Positions 21,705 to 34,933 are shown, counted from the first letter of the stretch. The stretch: DNA of 64,000 nucleotides from Helicostylum pulchrum (GCA_025677825.1 JAIXMO010000088.1:1-64000), one strand, 5' to 3'. Translations and numbers: made by a program. Notes: generated by a model not told the origin, from the letters alone.

Positions 21705-23625
21705 GGCTTATTATAATTACGGACTTTTTTTTTTTTTGGTTGTGTTTCTTCTTTCTACTTTTGATGTTGTTTCTATATGCCTTTTAAAACTATTGGTGTG
21801 GGAATATAAAACAATAAGTTATTTCAGTTTTTTTTTAAGATTAAAAAAATAAAGGGGGATAGAAATTTTTTTTAAAAAAAAATCAAGGTACAAATAGAGT
21901 TATAAATATAAAATGAATGAGGCGGAGGGAAGGTTGCACGTAGGACGATCAAGCGAAAGTGAGAGGGAAATGAAGTGAGGGGATAGAAAGAATCAAAATA
22001 TTTGTCGCCCTCTTACTATATAAGTTTAATATGTCTATTTTTTATCTATAGTTATTTTTCAAGATATATGTATAAAAAAAAAAAGTAAGGGGGAAAAAAG
22101 GAAAACAATTTTAAACAGCTTAAATAACTTGATTATTTATACACACATATATTAAGAAACGGAGTCACCGAAAAAAAAAACACCCCAGAAGACAGTAACA
22201 AGGTAGGATCCGAAATTTTCAAAAAGGATTCAGTAGCAGATAGGATAACGAATTTTGATCTCCTCTTATAAAAAAAAAATAAAAAAATTAAAAGATCATT
22301 TTATGAATATTTTTTTATTTAAACAATTAAATGCTATGGAAGATCTTTTTTTTTTTGTTATTGCGTGAAATAGAAATAATAGACTTAATCTTTACAGCGT
22401 ATTTACAACAAAACATATGACTATAAAAAATAAAATACCACATTTTAATTTACATCAAGTGTCTATAGTATTCTATTAGAGTTTATCGTTTTAACCTTTT
22501 TTTTTTTTCAGTGTAAAATGTTTTAAGGGCATTGTTCATGCGGTCTTTCTAATTATACGTGTAACAAAACAGCAAAAAGATTCTATTGGGAAAGAAATTT
22601 CTGGTCCTTTTTAATGCGTCCTTACTGGATTAATATCATTTACAAAGTTGTACCAGACGTTTTTTTATCTAGAGAGTAGAAAAGAAGAGGAAGGGGATAG
22701 GGCGGGATATTGCGTTACACTTTTTTTTTGATCCTCACGGTTTTAGATCAGTTCTAACTCAGAGAAACACTTACATAGCTCTTTCTCACTTTACAGAAAA
22801 AATTACACTAATATTTCATAAAAAACGCAAGATGAAACGAGATGACATTGAGAAAAAGGTATGGATACCACCTTGTCACCATTCTAAATACCATGATTTG
22901 TTTCATACTCGTTTTTTTATTACAGATATACTATCATCTTTAAAATGTGATCAAATGTTTCACTCTCATTTTCAGTGGCAGCACAAACCATAAAAAAAAA
23001 GTTATTTCTAGAATGAAAACAAATGAACCGAGCCCAATGAGTCGGAAATGTTTTTATACGTTACCAAGGAACTGTATTATCATTGATTGAATGACCCACT
23101 TGGGAAGGAAACCCCATGTCGATCAAAAATAGGTACAATCTGTTTTTCGATCAGGAAACAAAACAAAATAAAAAAGAATCCGACCCAGTAGCAATATTGA
23201 CGTTGACCTTTATCTTTTTTTTATCTTTTTTTTTTTTTTTTTTTTTATTTTTTATTTTTATTTTTTATATTATCTTGAATGAAAATACATAAACCTATTT
23301 GTGTTAACACATTTTCCCTTCATGTCTTTGAGCTGGATAAAAAAATTTAATAGATCAAAAAAAGTGCTCCGTCATTTTACAGCACAAGTATTTTATTCAA
23401 AAGCAGGAATAACTGCTAAATATGGTAACTATTGAAAGCGAAAAAAAAATTATTTTTATTTATTAACAAGATTATGTTCACAGGATAACATATCTGTTTT
23501 TTAATAAAAAGACAGAATTAAATATCGCATAATATTCCTCTTTTGATATTTATATGTTCATTATTCCACGGGTATATTATTAATGCAAACATTATAAAAC
23601 CAGTTTAGTATCATTGACCCTCTGT

Positions 23626-23672
<47 letters not shown>

Positions 23673-26600
23673 TTAAAATATATATATAGATGGACTATGA
23701 ATTCGCATTTATTTAAGCATTGAGTATACTTTAAATAAACTACTAATGTAACCTCCTTTCTCTCTTACAAACGAATTACATATACATATATGTATATATA
23801 TTACATCTAGCTCGTCAAACGGCGAATATAAAAAATAGTTTGATTAATTTTTTTTTTAAAAAAAAAATGACACGTCAAAAAAAAAAAGAAAAAAAACTTT
23901 AATAAACCGAGCGAATAAAAAATAGTTTAATATCGCGTCATAGTTTCAAATCTAGACTTTTTATATTCTAACAGAAGTTTTACAAATAAATTAAACAGAT
24001 CAAATTCGATCAAATGGTACTGAAACAAAGGTGAGTGATTTGATTAAAAATCATAATATCATACAAACAAAAGCCGGTTGTTTTTTTATCATAATCTTTC
24101 TCCGGCAACTGGTCATAAGTCTACTTTTAGATTATAAAGGAAAAGTAAGAAAGGATGTATATCTCTATGTGAAACATGGTAAACATAGCCAAAGGTTGAT
24201 GGTAGATCCTAGTACCTTCCCCTTTCTTGTGTCATATATCCCCCTTTTTCTCAATTTTTTTCTTTCCCTTACTTATTTTTAAATGTATTTTAATAATAGG
24301 GAGACACATCTATTAAAAGACAGTAAATTGATCAAATACTCTAAATTTTCCGTTTAGATTGCATTACAACATCTGTTGTTGAGTACTACCAGTCAATACT
24401 CCCAGATTATTTTCTCAAAAAAAAAAAAGCACCGGCCATGATAACCTAACGTCGAACTTTGATATTTTACGTCCGTACTTTCGACATAAAAGAATATTTT
24501 TTATTTCTTTTCAACTGTATTCTCAATTGATTCTTGATTTTAGTATTTAACAAAGTTATAAATAAACAAAAAAGTGTTGTACAAATAAAAAAAAGTGTTT
24601 TTTATTTTAAACATTGGTGGCTAAATGGTAGACAGAGTGTGGGATCAAAAGAGCATGATAAACTTTTTTTTTTTTTTAGCTTGTTTTTATATCTGGGTAC
24701 ATGTATATTTTAGGAACAAAGTTGCTACGGGAAATCGAAATGACGCTCTACAAACGTACGATCATTAGAAACAGTTACAAACTTATATGTCTGTTTGCTT
24801 TTTATTTTCGGTTAGCATATTAACATATTTCGAATAAACACTCTTTTTCTTTTTTAAAAATAAAATAAAAAATCAATGTTCTATACATCAAACGTTTATC
24901 AAGTGATGTTATAAACTCCCATTTTCAGTTAAAATGTTTCTAATTAAGAGTGGGAGGGGTCCGAAACGTATTAAACAGCATTCTCGACTATTATTATCTT
25001 TTTGTTTTCCGTGGCTAATAATGGTATGATTATACCGGCAACGACCGCATTTATTTAATATAATTTAATGTCATAAATGTAATATTTACAATGCTAAACA
25101 AACAGAAAATATAAACAAATGATCGTTACAGTTACCCGTTTACAAAACCTGTGTACCTTTTTCCGTTAGAAAAAGGAAATAACGTGCTTTTTATTTTATA
25201 ATAAAAAGCGTGCTCATTGCACATAATTATAACAACACATGTAACGAACAAAAACGGATCTGAATTAGTAAATGTAACCATAACCAACCCTAAACTTGTT
25301 TAAAATGAATACATTTTAAAATAATAATTATTTCGTTACGATAGTAACTTTTTAGCATTTTTGTATGCAGTTTGACAAGTCAAAAAAGAAAAGAGAAAAT
25401 CAATACTATGATTCTTTTTTTTTCTCGTTAGTAATTATAGCTTCTTAAAATTCAAAAATGTTACCATGTTATAACCATCCCCTGAGAACTTATCACAAAT
25501 CACGTGTGAAAAAAAAACTAAAAGCATCTTTGTTGTGTAAGAGAGTAAACTCAATCCATTCCTCTCACTCCTTTTTTAAATATGAGACATGCTTAATCAT
25601 CAAAAGTAGATAATCTACTGGTAAGATCTAAGCTTTAGAAGTTAAAAAGTGCCCCATTTCAAGTACTGATCACCCCCAGTTACTAAGTGTTACAGTCACT
25701 ATATAAGTTACCGCCTTCCCGTTTATAAAGGTCGCCCAAGTTGGTAGTACTAAAAAATTGCAGCAAATTACTAATGTCATAAATATAAAGAATACACGGA
25801 AAAAATATTTCAAGGATGCTTTTTTTGAAAAAAAAGAGGGAACTCCTCGGCGACAACCGTATTTACTATTTGCAGTTTTGTTTTATTAGTTCAAGTAGTC
25901 CTAGACATTTACACGTTATAACGGAGAACCCTAGCTTTAGTTTATGGACCATGTTTGCCTTTCTTCTCCCTGAAAAGACACTTCATTTTTTTCACTGTGC
26001 ACCTTGTATTAAATTGCGTAATATATACTTCATAGATACGTCAGATGATTACTTCGTATGTAGTAAAACAATTAGCTAATCGTATATGCTAATCTTAATT
26101 TTTCTGTTGTGTTTTAATCAATAATATAAAAGATAGTAGATTCGGTTTAAATGAAATATACATTTAATATACGGCTGTCAAATAGAAAAAAAAACATGTA
26201 CCAAAGGTTAAACATTTCTGCGGAAATATCAAGCCACTTTTAAGTGAAAAAACCAGGATTGTATTCATCTGTACACAGTTTTTTGTTATTATTTTCTTTC
26301 CCTCTTTACTATTATACCTCCTAGTAGTACATGACAAAAAAAGTCAGCCATTGGCCAGTATTGTATTACGACATGGTGAAAAGTCAGCTAATGCACGTAC
26401 CTATCTCTTCTGAAACAAAACATCACCAACCGACTTATTTTATCGCACTTTATACAATAGTACACAGAAATTTACCAATTGCACTCTTTTGATAAAGTTT
26501 AAAATAAATACGAGATGATATGAAAAAAAATTAAAAAAATCAAAAATTTAAAAAACCAAAAAAAAAAAAAAAAAAAAAAAATGTATTCCCCTCTTTGGAA

Positions 26601-28752
26601 CTTTTTACATCTTTTTTAAAAAGATTAACGAAGCGAATAGTTTTAAAGGTATTGCAATTCCCTTGATCACTATATAAACGATTCTACTAGGTACCTAGAA
26701 TAATGAGTTTAATTATTTCGAAACATTACCAGTGCACGACATAAAAGGGAGCAAAAAAAAATAATCAATTGTCGTACTTCTCATACCAAGCGTTTGGTAA
26801 ATGTAACGAGTTCTTGGAGTGAAAAGACAAGAGATGGTTTCAACGAAAAGAAAAACAGATCTTTGTTTCCACTACTTAAAGTTCACAGGTGATATGTAGG
26901 ATTGCCGTTTTCCGAGCAAAATAAAACTCAACAGAAACGCGAATAATTTGTTTGTGTAGTCGGCTTTAACGGAATCCATAGAGAGAAAACAAATATTTAT
27001 GGATCGTTGGAATCACTTGGAATTTACGGTTTACTTCGTAATATAGAGTGTATCTATATCGTCCGTAAAGCAAAGCGAAAAAAAAAAACTAGGAAAAGAC
27101 TAAAAAAAAAAAACTAAAAAAAGAAGAAAAAAAAAACTAAAAAAAGAAGAAAAAAAAAGTAAGAAAGGATATTTCCTTTTACATTTTTTTAGTAAACAAA
27201 CAAGATACATACGAGATAATATCGATAGAATGAATAGGGTAGACTCTACACATATACCTTTGCTACATAGGAATAAAAAATCTAGTCAAATCTCTTGAAA
27301 TTTAACATCCTTCCACTATGCCTTTCGGGACGTAATAGCCGGCAGCAAGCAGTGATAAAAACAGGACGATAGGTTTATACCAATAACAAAATGGCCTCAA
27401 AATCATTAATATATCAACTCGGAAGACAGCCGTTAATCAAGCTATTTTATTTAATTTCAAAAGTAGATGCCAAGAGAAGAAGCAATAAGATGACGAGAAA
27501 GTATAAATTGAAACCGGATTTTTTGTATGTAAAAGTTATGTTGTTGAACAATAAACTGTATCATAGATAGAATAAATAAAAACAAGGATACTCATGTTAT
27601 CACTTAAATCCACCTCAAATAACTACTAGTTAGAAAATATTTATCTAAAAATTCTATATGACCCAGCCCTTTTTTTATACCAACAGCGTCGTATCGATTA
27701 ATCCACTAGCAATATAAATCTCTTCGTCATTTCTTCCCTCTCGATAACATCGTATATAGCTCGAATCAAAAGAATATATTACCACAAGCTAGAGGAAGTG
27801 TTTTTTTATTTCTTTCTAAGCTACCTTTCGTTAAAGTGTTTATCAGTCCGTGCCGATGGTCGTCTTACCGCTTCGGGATATGCGATATCATAAAAGTAAT
27901 TGAGCGTCAACGTACCCGCGGTAATCAACAAATATATCCATTTTTACTTACAAAAACTATGCTTCCTCGGTAAATGAAAAATAGTGTACACCCCAACAAA
28001 AAAATATACTTAACACACGCACGCACACACACACTTTAGAAAAATAAAACTTTTCCTATTAGAACTCTCGGAAACGTATGATTTTTTGTACGAGTAAAAA
28101 CCAAATAAATAAATGTTTACAAAGAAAAAAGAGTTTTGTTTAGTTATATAAAAAAAAAGGCCCAAGAAGTAGTAGTTTTCAATTTATGAATCCGCTAACC
28201 CCGCGTAACTGTGCATTGTGTCACACTATCTCAGGCTACTGTTCGTACAGAAACTTCATCTACGCCACTCCGATATTGGGCTCTTTTTCTTTATCCCATT
28301 ATCTCTTGCTAATCTCAAAAATCACGATCAACACGAACCTTTTTTTTTTTAAAAAAAAAATAAATACAAAATAAGAAGCGATCCCGCTTGAACATTTGCG
28401 GACTTGAGAAAGTACATTTTTATTATTTTACAATCACAGTACAAATATACCACGCACTTTATACGTTGTACAAAAACCTAGTAGAAATACATAACACGGT
28501 GCACAAAACGTGGCCCCAACAATTGAATGCCGTGAGGACAATACAGACATCTAATCTATTCGAAGTCATATACTCTGAGAGTGTAACCTGAAATCAAATG
28601 GAATAAAATGGTCATGCTAAATAAAATCACGGCCGCAGCTCCCCCATTTCGTTTTATTTCATGTGTATCCATGCTAAAAGGCTCTCATATTATTTAATAG
28701 TCACATCACATCGACTTATGATGGACAAATATACAAAAAAGACGCGTTTATT
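21705..28752. other. About 7 kb without a supportable gene
   Basis: This stretch lies between the APSES gene start and the 3' end of the small inhibitor gene, so most of it is upstream DNA of the APSES gene. It contains a 44-A run at 23627-23670, A-rich tandem units near 27070-27170 (ACTAAAAAAAGAAG type), a CA-repeat at about 28016-28033, and a StuA-type element TCGCGTCA at 23933-23940. Frames of 60-90 codons at 24031, 25816, 28186 and 28388 have no recognisable domain. A long 5' leader or cis-regulatory DNA is the likeliest content; non-coding RNAs cannot be excluded. Confidence 0.45.
23627..23670 (+). repeat. Poly-A tract of 44
   Basis: Forty-four consecutive A's in the gene-poor region, preceded by CCCTCTGTC. 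It could be a retroposed tail or simple slippage. No coding sequence, target-site duplication or 3' UTR-like signal was recognised next to it. Confidence 0.85.
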
Positions 28753-29037
28753 TTAACTGAAATAAGCTTTTTCAACTACATAATCTTCGGTGACAAACAC
28801 ATTTAATCTGTCTGGTTTAAAATCTCTGGTTTGGGGAGCCCCAGGAGGTAAAATTCGATGACCAGGAGGGAGCTCACTGATTTTAAAAGTCTAAGAATAG
28901 ATATATGAATATACATGTATAATTTGCGTATCTAATCTGATTATTACTTTTTGTTCGTCTAAAACTGTCTCGGCATTATCTTGTACAAGAGTCTTTCCAA
29001 TAAGTCTTTGTTCCCATAATTCACTTTGAGCTTGCAT
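28753..29037 (-). CDS. I78-type protease inhibitor domain protein (75 aa)
   Basis: Two exons (28948-29037 and 28753-28890) encode 75 residues. The C-terminal half carries the I78 inhibitor pattern: ELPPGHRILPPGAPQTRDF then KPDRLNVFVTEDYVVEKAY, matching the family's P-G-x-R, D-(F/Y)-x-P-x-R-L-N and terminal strand. The first half (WEQRLIGKTLVQDN) corresponds to the initial helix. There is no signal peptide and no cysteine, so it probably acts in the cytosol. In fungi such small proteins are thought to restrain serine proteases. The start ATG is 140 bp from the start of a divergent gene. Confidence in the family is good; the target protease is unknown. Confidence 0.8.
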
Positions 29038-29177
29038 TTTGTTTAATCTCGAATAAAAATAAAATATAAAAGAACTAAACAGAAAAGCTGGCACTTTTGA
29101 TTGAACAGAAAATAAAACAGTCACCGACATTAACCTAAAAGACCGAGTTTCAACTCTTGTTACCCACATACTATACA
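29038..29177. promoter_or_regulatory. Shared divergent promoter
   Basis: 140 bp separate the I78-type inhibitor gene (leftward) from the 15-exon gene (rightward). The sequence is AT-rich, without a clear TATA box for either gene. Their expression may be linked, but only the geometry shows this. Confidence 0.35.
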
Positions 29178-32100
29178 ATGTTGATCGATCAAATAAATGA
29201 CGATGCGCTCATGTTGGAACGGAATGGGCTACTGAAAAATAATACCGAGAATGAATTAGAAACTGTAATCAAAGAGTCTACTTCTGACTTACCTTTAGGA
29301 AAAGCTTTAAACTTACTTCTTAACATACACAGCCATGTGTTTGATAAAGCTATTGGCACGATACGAGAGTCAACTCAGGCTGAACTAACGATTCAAGCTA
29401 TTGAATGTAAGAATTAGACTAATGGCTTGTGCATAAAACTAATGTTACTTGTATAGCACCAACAATTCGTGCACTAATCTCTATTGAGAACTACTTGACT
29501 TCTAGTGACAACTTTACTAAATCGTTTGACCATGTTTACCATTCTTTAGAAGAAAAGGTAAAGACAGGGTTCCTATTTATTTTGTATTTGTTCACTAAAA
29601 AAAATTGGGACTATGAATAGTTTATAAAACGCAATAAAGCAAACTCCAACAGTGAGTCATCAATGCGAATCATTGGATACTTTATGCTCTATTCCAAGCA
29701 TCAAAAATTAGCCCAACAGTATATATCACAAGAGCTATGTGGTGCCAACAAGCGTAGTCAGTTGGCTGCAGTTGTTTTACTTCAATTCTTATTTACAAAC
29801 TATATTTCAGTGCAAGATATGTATAGTGATTTATCTGCTTTATTCATTTCTCCACTGACACAAATATCTCAAAAATATGCGTATGGATATTCCTGAACTT
29901 GTTTATATACCTATTTATATTTATACTTTTTTTTTCTGTTTAGTGATTCGCCTACATTATTGGCATGTTCGTCTTGCGATTTGGCGCTACAGCTTTCGCG
30001 ATATATTGCGCTCCATTTAAATAGTACAAGTGATACAATTGCGCCCATTACAGAGTTACGAGATGATAATAATAATAGTAAATTTCATCCGATCTCAAAA
30101 GCTTGGGAATACGCTGATACACTTTTATATATAATGGAAAAGGTAAGTTCGAAAACAATGACTAACGATAAACTTACTTACTTTTAAAAGTTTAGTGGTA
30201 TAAATCGATGGGCGAGCTGGAACTTGCATCTTTTGAAGAATTACATTTGTTTTTAAGTTACGCTATAAACTCTGCACAAGATAAAAGTAAGCATAATTAT
30301 CCATGTTTGAAAATTTATACGATATTAATACTGCTAGTTAGACCAGCGCGTTGATTCGGTAGCTGCTTGGGATTTAATTGTCACCTACTTGTCCCCTAAA
30401 TCAATTGTTTCAGAAAAACCCTTGACCTTGAAAAAACAGAAATCTCTTCTAAGCAGCCAAACCACACCTTTGCTATCCACAGTCAAAGTTTCCTTATGTG
30501 TTATACTTCAAAAAGGCGGTTTAGTCAGATTATATGGAACTGATAGGGCCTCTGCTATATTTTCAGATGAGGAAGAAGAAATCAAGATTTTATTTAAAAA
30601 AGAATATACAAATATGGTTTGTATCTGTCAGTTTACTTTTTGTAAAATATAGCTAACGCATATTATTTGTTAGGTTCAATCATTCCCTATCGAAAAATTC
30701 GGTCGTCATTTAATACCTATTCTTGTCGAGAAATTACCATTAATATGCACGACAGATGATATCGACTCGAACGAACTAGTTCAGTTAGTTATGGATCATG
30801 TCGAGTATAACAAAGAAACGACGCAATGGTTAATACCATTGCTAGTTAGAAAACCCGAAATATCTGTTTGTAATTTATTATTAAACGTCTTGGAGCAAAA
30901 TGATAAATCCCAACCTTCATACGATTTACTAAGTGATCTTATTGTCCAAAACTCGAGTGATTTTACGTAAGTTTCTACCTTTTTTTAAAAAAAAAGAATA
31001 TATATGAATATATGCTCTAATAATTAACCATATCTTAGTGAATTGCTAGAGAATAATCTTTTATCTGTACTTAAAAACAGCAACCAGGCTTGTGAGCTGC
31101 TTATTCAATGCATGGAATATACACGTTAGTTTTTATACAATATATTTGTATATATATTTTTTTTAATATTTTTCTTTCTCTCTGTTTAGATTTACAGTCA
31201 TTAATTCAAAAATTGATGTCTATGACAATTGTAGACAACCAAAGACAAAAGATGACTTATATTGCTCTTATTTCAAAAGCACTTCTTCATCCCTCATGGG
31301 CTGGTTACAGTATTTTAGTCTATATTGATTTGATTAGGTAGATCACGTTACCATATTTCTTTTTTTTTCTTAAAAAAAGTCTAATTTGTGTTATATAGAG
31401 ATCTGAAGTTACATAAAGGATTTGAGGCACCTGTCAAACCTGATTTCACAATGTTACCTAAATTGGCGCCCAATACTATCATAGATTACAAAAGTTCGCA
31501 TGCTTCAGAAAAGAAGTATAAAGATGAAGGTAAATAATAATTAGCAATATTAGATTTTTTTTTAAAAAAAACATAAAATACTATAAACTAAATTCGTTGA
31601 TACGTAGAAATGAAAGAGATATGCCTTACTTTAATGGGTCCAATTCAACTTTGGAGTACAAAGGCAACTATATATTTGTGATATATATAAAAAAACTTTT
31701 TTTATTTATCAATTATAATAGGTTGACGATAGTTTACTTGTAAGTGCGTTGAGACAATTGGTATATAAATCAAACAGTTTACCAGGCGAAGCGATTTGTA
31801 TTGATTCTTGGAGACATTTATCATTTGCTTTTATCCATAATTACGAGCTGATATGGAGTGTTATACAGCCCTGTGTGGATATTATGAAATCCTATAGCGC
31901 GTAAGTTCCCACAGCATAAATATTTTTATATGCATATAAACTAAAATTACAACACTTAGAACTGGAGAATTAAAGGAGTTTGCTCTATTAAAAAAAATTA
32001 TGCCAATGCTTATCTTGCAAGTAAGTTTTTTTTTTATAGAAAAAATGATAACTAAAATACTAAAATATGTTAATGGACAGACTATACCCGAAGAATCTTT

Positions 32101-32388
32101 TGATATAGTGAAATTACCCAAGAGTTATGTAGACCTTTTATCGGAAAGAATTAAAATGATAGATATTGAACCTCAAAATATAAAGTTATGCAACATTCAA
32201 GACAAGCACACGCCACTGTGTATCGAATTAATGGACATATTGCTTTCGAGGTAATCTACATAGTGTACGAAACCCCCCCCCCCCCACTGAACTTATTCTA
32301 TTATAGATCGGTTGAAGATAATGATGGTGACATAAAATCTCCAGTTGAATTTTATATTGCATTATTATCGAAAATATTCTGCAAGTAA
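29178..32388 (+). CDS. Large all-helical protein, family not recognised
   Basis: Fifteen exons can be joined in one frame (29178-29406, 29457-29557, 29621-29880, 29944-30142, 30196-30286, 30342-30616, 30674-30966, 31039-31124, 31190-31337, 31399-31529, 31608-31663, 31722-31900, 31960-32020, 32081-32250, 32307-32388), giving 786 residues. The product is rich in Leu, Ile and Ser and reads as successive amphipathic helices (IIGYFMLYSKHQKLAQQY, TTQWLIPLLVRKPEISVC), as in HEAT or ARM solenoids. No signal peptide, membrane helix or catalytic motif is visible. The intron 31664-31721 has a GC donor. The start chosen is the first ATG in the frame, at 29178. A distant relation to large genome-maintenance solenoids is possible but unproven. 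Confidence 0.8.
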
Positions 32389-32451
32389 ATAAATAAAAAA
32401 AGGGGAAATGGCATGATACTATAATTTGCATTGTTTTTTATTATTTATTAA

Positions 32452-33303
32452 TTACACAGTGATTTCACCTTCGACAGCTCTGGGCTCTAATCCCAAACCA
32501 TCCAAACATTTATAGTATCTTTCGGCACTCTTTGATTTAAGGTACTTTAAAAGCTTTGCGCGTTGATGAATCATGTTACGTAATTGCTTATAGTTGTGCT
32601 TGTCTTTACGATGTTGATTCAAATGAGAGTTGAGATTATGTATACGGACAGTCAAAATAGCAGCTAAAAAAGTGAAATATACATGATTAGATCTGTCTGT
32701 TATAAAATTGTTTTCTTTTTTTTTACCTTGTACTTCAGGACTTCCGGTATCACCTTCCTTCAACTTGAACCAATCAATAGCTTGGTGAACGTTCCAAATT
32801 TGAACTGCTTTAGCATTAGCATTTTGGAGACCAACAATTTTTTGCAGTGTCTCTACTTTAGCCTTTTCGCTCTTTAATGCCTCATCGATACCATCTACAG
32901 CGGCCATATGGCTAGACTCAACAACTTTTTTAGGCGTTTCTTCAAATAAGAATTTTTTATCATCTTCAGTTAAAAAATGTTGATAGCCAGTTTGGTTTTC
33001 AACTTGTTGATAGGCACTGGCGGGTGTATGAAGTGCGTTGAAAAATGGTGCAGGTCGAGATACAATGAAAGAAGGTTTAGTACGTTCGAATTCAGCTACT
33101 TTAGCAGCACGCTTAGCGAGATTCTCTTTCTTAATCTGCTTAGGATGCTTCTTTGCCATGGTGACGGCTGACCCATGGAACTCTTTCTTTAAAATACTAG
33201 GGGCATATGTACCTGTTTGTAGATTTAGTCATTTCAATAAGTTTCTATAAAACTAGTCTATTTTACCAATACGTCCAGTTAGTTGGGTGAAACGACTCAA
33301 CAT
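32452..33303 (-). CDS. MRPS28: Mitochondrial ribosomal protein uS15
   Basis: Three exons (33267-33303, 32727-33212, 32452-32663) give 244 residues. The start MLSRFTQLTGRIG is a short basic, hydroxylated presequence, consistent with mitochondrial import. The S15 domain occupies the C-terminal 90 residues: FKLKEGDTGSPEVQAAILT, RIHNLNSHLNQHRKDKHNYK, LRNMIHQRAKLLKYLKSKS and the ending YYKCLDGLGLEPR. uS15 binds the central domain of small-subunit rRNA. The length of about 245 with a long N-terminal extension is typical of fungal mitochondrial uS15 rather than cytosolic S13. Its 3' end lies 63 bp from the convergent 15-exon gene. Confidence 0.94.
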
Positions 33304-34280
33304 TTTCTTTTTCTATACAGTTTAATGAAGAAAATAGCTCTTTCCCTCACAAGACTCCCTGTCAAGAAAAGTGATTAAAAAATAATTCTTTTTTTTTTGT
33401 GACTGTCAAAACCATTCGTGGTCAAAACCATTTTTTTTTTTACTTTGCTTAAATATGTTTTACTTTGCTTAATTATTTTTTACTTTAGGTGCTCTTTAGC
33501 GCCGTGTTTTTATCCCCGGCTTTATCGCCAATGTTATTCCAAAAAAGCTTTTTAAATTTTAATTCTAATAAAGAGTTTTATGTAACTCTAAACTTCTAAA
33601 TATATTCCAATGTTTTTCAAAATTTGAATAACTTACATGAATGAGATAAAACATAAACCAGTCTATTATCTAATCTTCATTCCAGGTAAGTTCTTTTGAA
33701 TTGATTATGCCAACTTTCCGCATAATTGTCTGTTTCCATTTTTGTATATTAACTAGGCTGAAAAGTTTTCACCCAATGCTTATACCACTCGTTGTTGATA
33801 TACTTTCTGGTGAAATAACTTAAAAACTCAGAATAACCGGCGTATGTGATTGAAAATTGATCCCGTCTAAAATACATATTAGCGGGTTTCAAGAGACACG
33901 CGAGATAATGTAGTTAACCCCCTCTAAGATTTAAACACGAAATGATAACTCTCCAGTATCCACAGTGAACAATATTCTTTACGTAAATCTCAATAGATCA
34001 TATCACCGTTCTATCGTAGCTTTTGTCAAAATAAAGAAAAATTAAGATGTGTTGACAACTTTTGTAGTGTAAAATAAGATATATGATAAGATAGAAACTT
34101 GAAAGGTATTGCTATTGATATATCAATCAAATATCGATATCGCTCCACTTCACTGTATTTATCAATCCATGGTGAAATATCTCCTTAATCCGAAAATAAA
34201 GGTACTTGAATCATTTAAGAGCGATGTATCATACGGTATCGCCAAATATATATATATAAAGGCCCGTAGTGCCATTATTT
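33304..34280. other. Intergenic DNA with short imperfect repeats
   Basis: About 1 kb with no gene. Near 33400-33490 two short words recur: GTCAAAACCATT twice, and TACTTTGCTTAA twice with a truncated third. Otherwise it is anonymous AT-rich sequence up to the tandem repeat at 34281. Confidence 0.4.
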
Positions 34281-34400
34281 CAGCTTTCAAGCTTGTGGTG
34301 CTTATGCTTTTCAGCTTTTAAGCCTGTAGCTCATCTGCTTTTCAGCTTTCAGCTTTTAAGCCTCTGGCACATTTACTTTACAGCTTTTAGGCCTGTGATG
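34281..34400 (+). repeat. 31-bp tandem repeat, about 4 units
   Basis: Units start with CAGCTTT at 34281, 34312, 34343 and 34381. Units 1 and 2 are each 31 bp. Unit 3 is 38 bp because CAGCTTT is doubled inside it. Unit 4 is partial. The shared core reads CAGCTTTTAAGCCTGTGGC with a CTTTT end. A degraded half unit precedes the first one. No open frame runs through it. Confidence 0.8.
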
Positions 34401-34933
34401 CAATGAAAAAAAAAGACTTTTCTCAACTCTTCCTCAAAAACCAAGTGTAAAAATGGAAAGTTAGTTTAGCTAAGGGATTTCAAAGGCTCAATCGATTACA
34501 ATCAATCTCGCCACGCTTATATATAGCAAGAGGCAAAAGAAAGGCTACATGTCAAGCTGGCCCTTTTACGAGAAGAAAAAGACCCTCTGTGTCTCCACCG
34601 TCATCGCCTTTTCTCCTCCTCCTAATGATGACGATAGGGATTTAAAAACGCAATATGTAAACAGGAAGTGCAATCTTGGTTCTCTGTTACGACCGGATTA
34701 CAAATTATACAAGGAATAATTTAAAAAAAAAACGTTGACAATATATACCAATTCTAATTATTTTATCTATGTACCAATTAAAACTTCTTGAGAATAATTG
34801 TTAAAGAGTTTTTTCTTCGACCAGACCAGACGCTCTCAATCTCTCTTTACCTATTTTAATTCAATTCTGCAATACACAACAAGTTGAACTTGTTTCATGG
34901 TATACCAATAGAATTCCCGAAATTTAACTTTTA
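34401..34933. other. Intergenic DNA before a decayed gene
   Basis: About 530 bp with no gene. A poly-A run and a TATATACCAA motif near 34740 could be the former promoter of the coiled-coil pseudogene that starts at 34934. Confidence 0.3.

Noticed and set aside
24031..24282. 83-codon frame with LDYKGKVRKDVYLYVKHGK
   Set aside because: Part of it looks protein-like, but there is no domain, the splice context fails to give a continuous model and no neighbour supports it.
24700..24770. Third copy of the dispersed repeat
   Set aside because: Only a short word (TATATTTTAGGAACAA) is shared with 15.6 kb, too little to call a copy.
25816..26079. 87-codon frame in the gene-free region
   Set aside because: Phe/Leu-rich and unsupported by introns, motifs or context.
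34281..34400. Possible CRISPR-like array
   Set aside because: The repeats are directly tandem with no unique spacers, and the genome is eukaryotic. It is a minisatellite.
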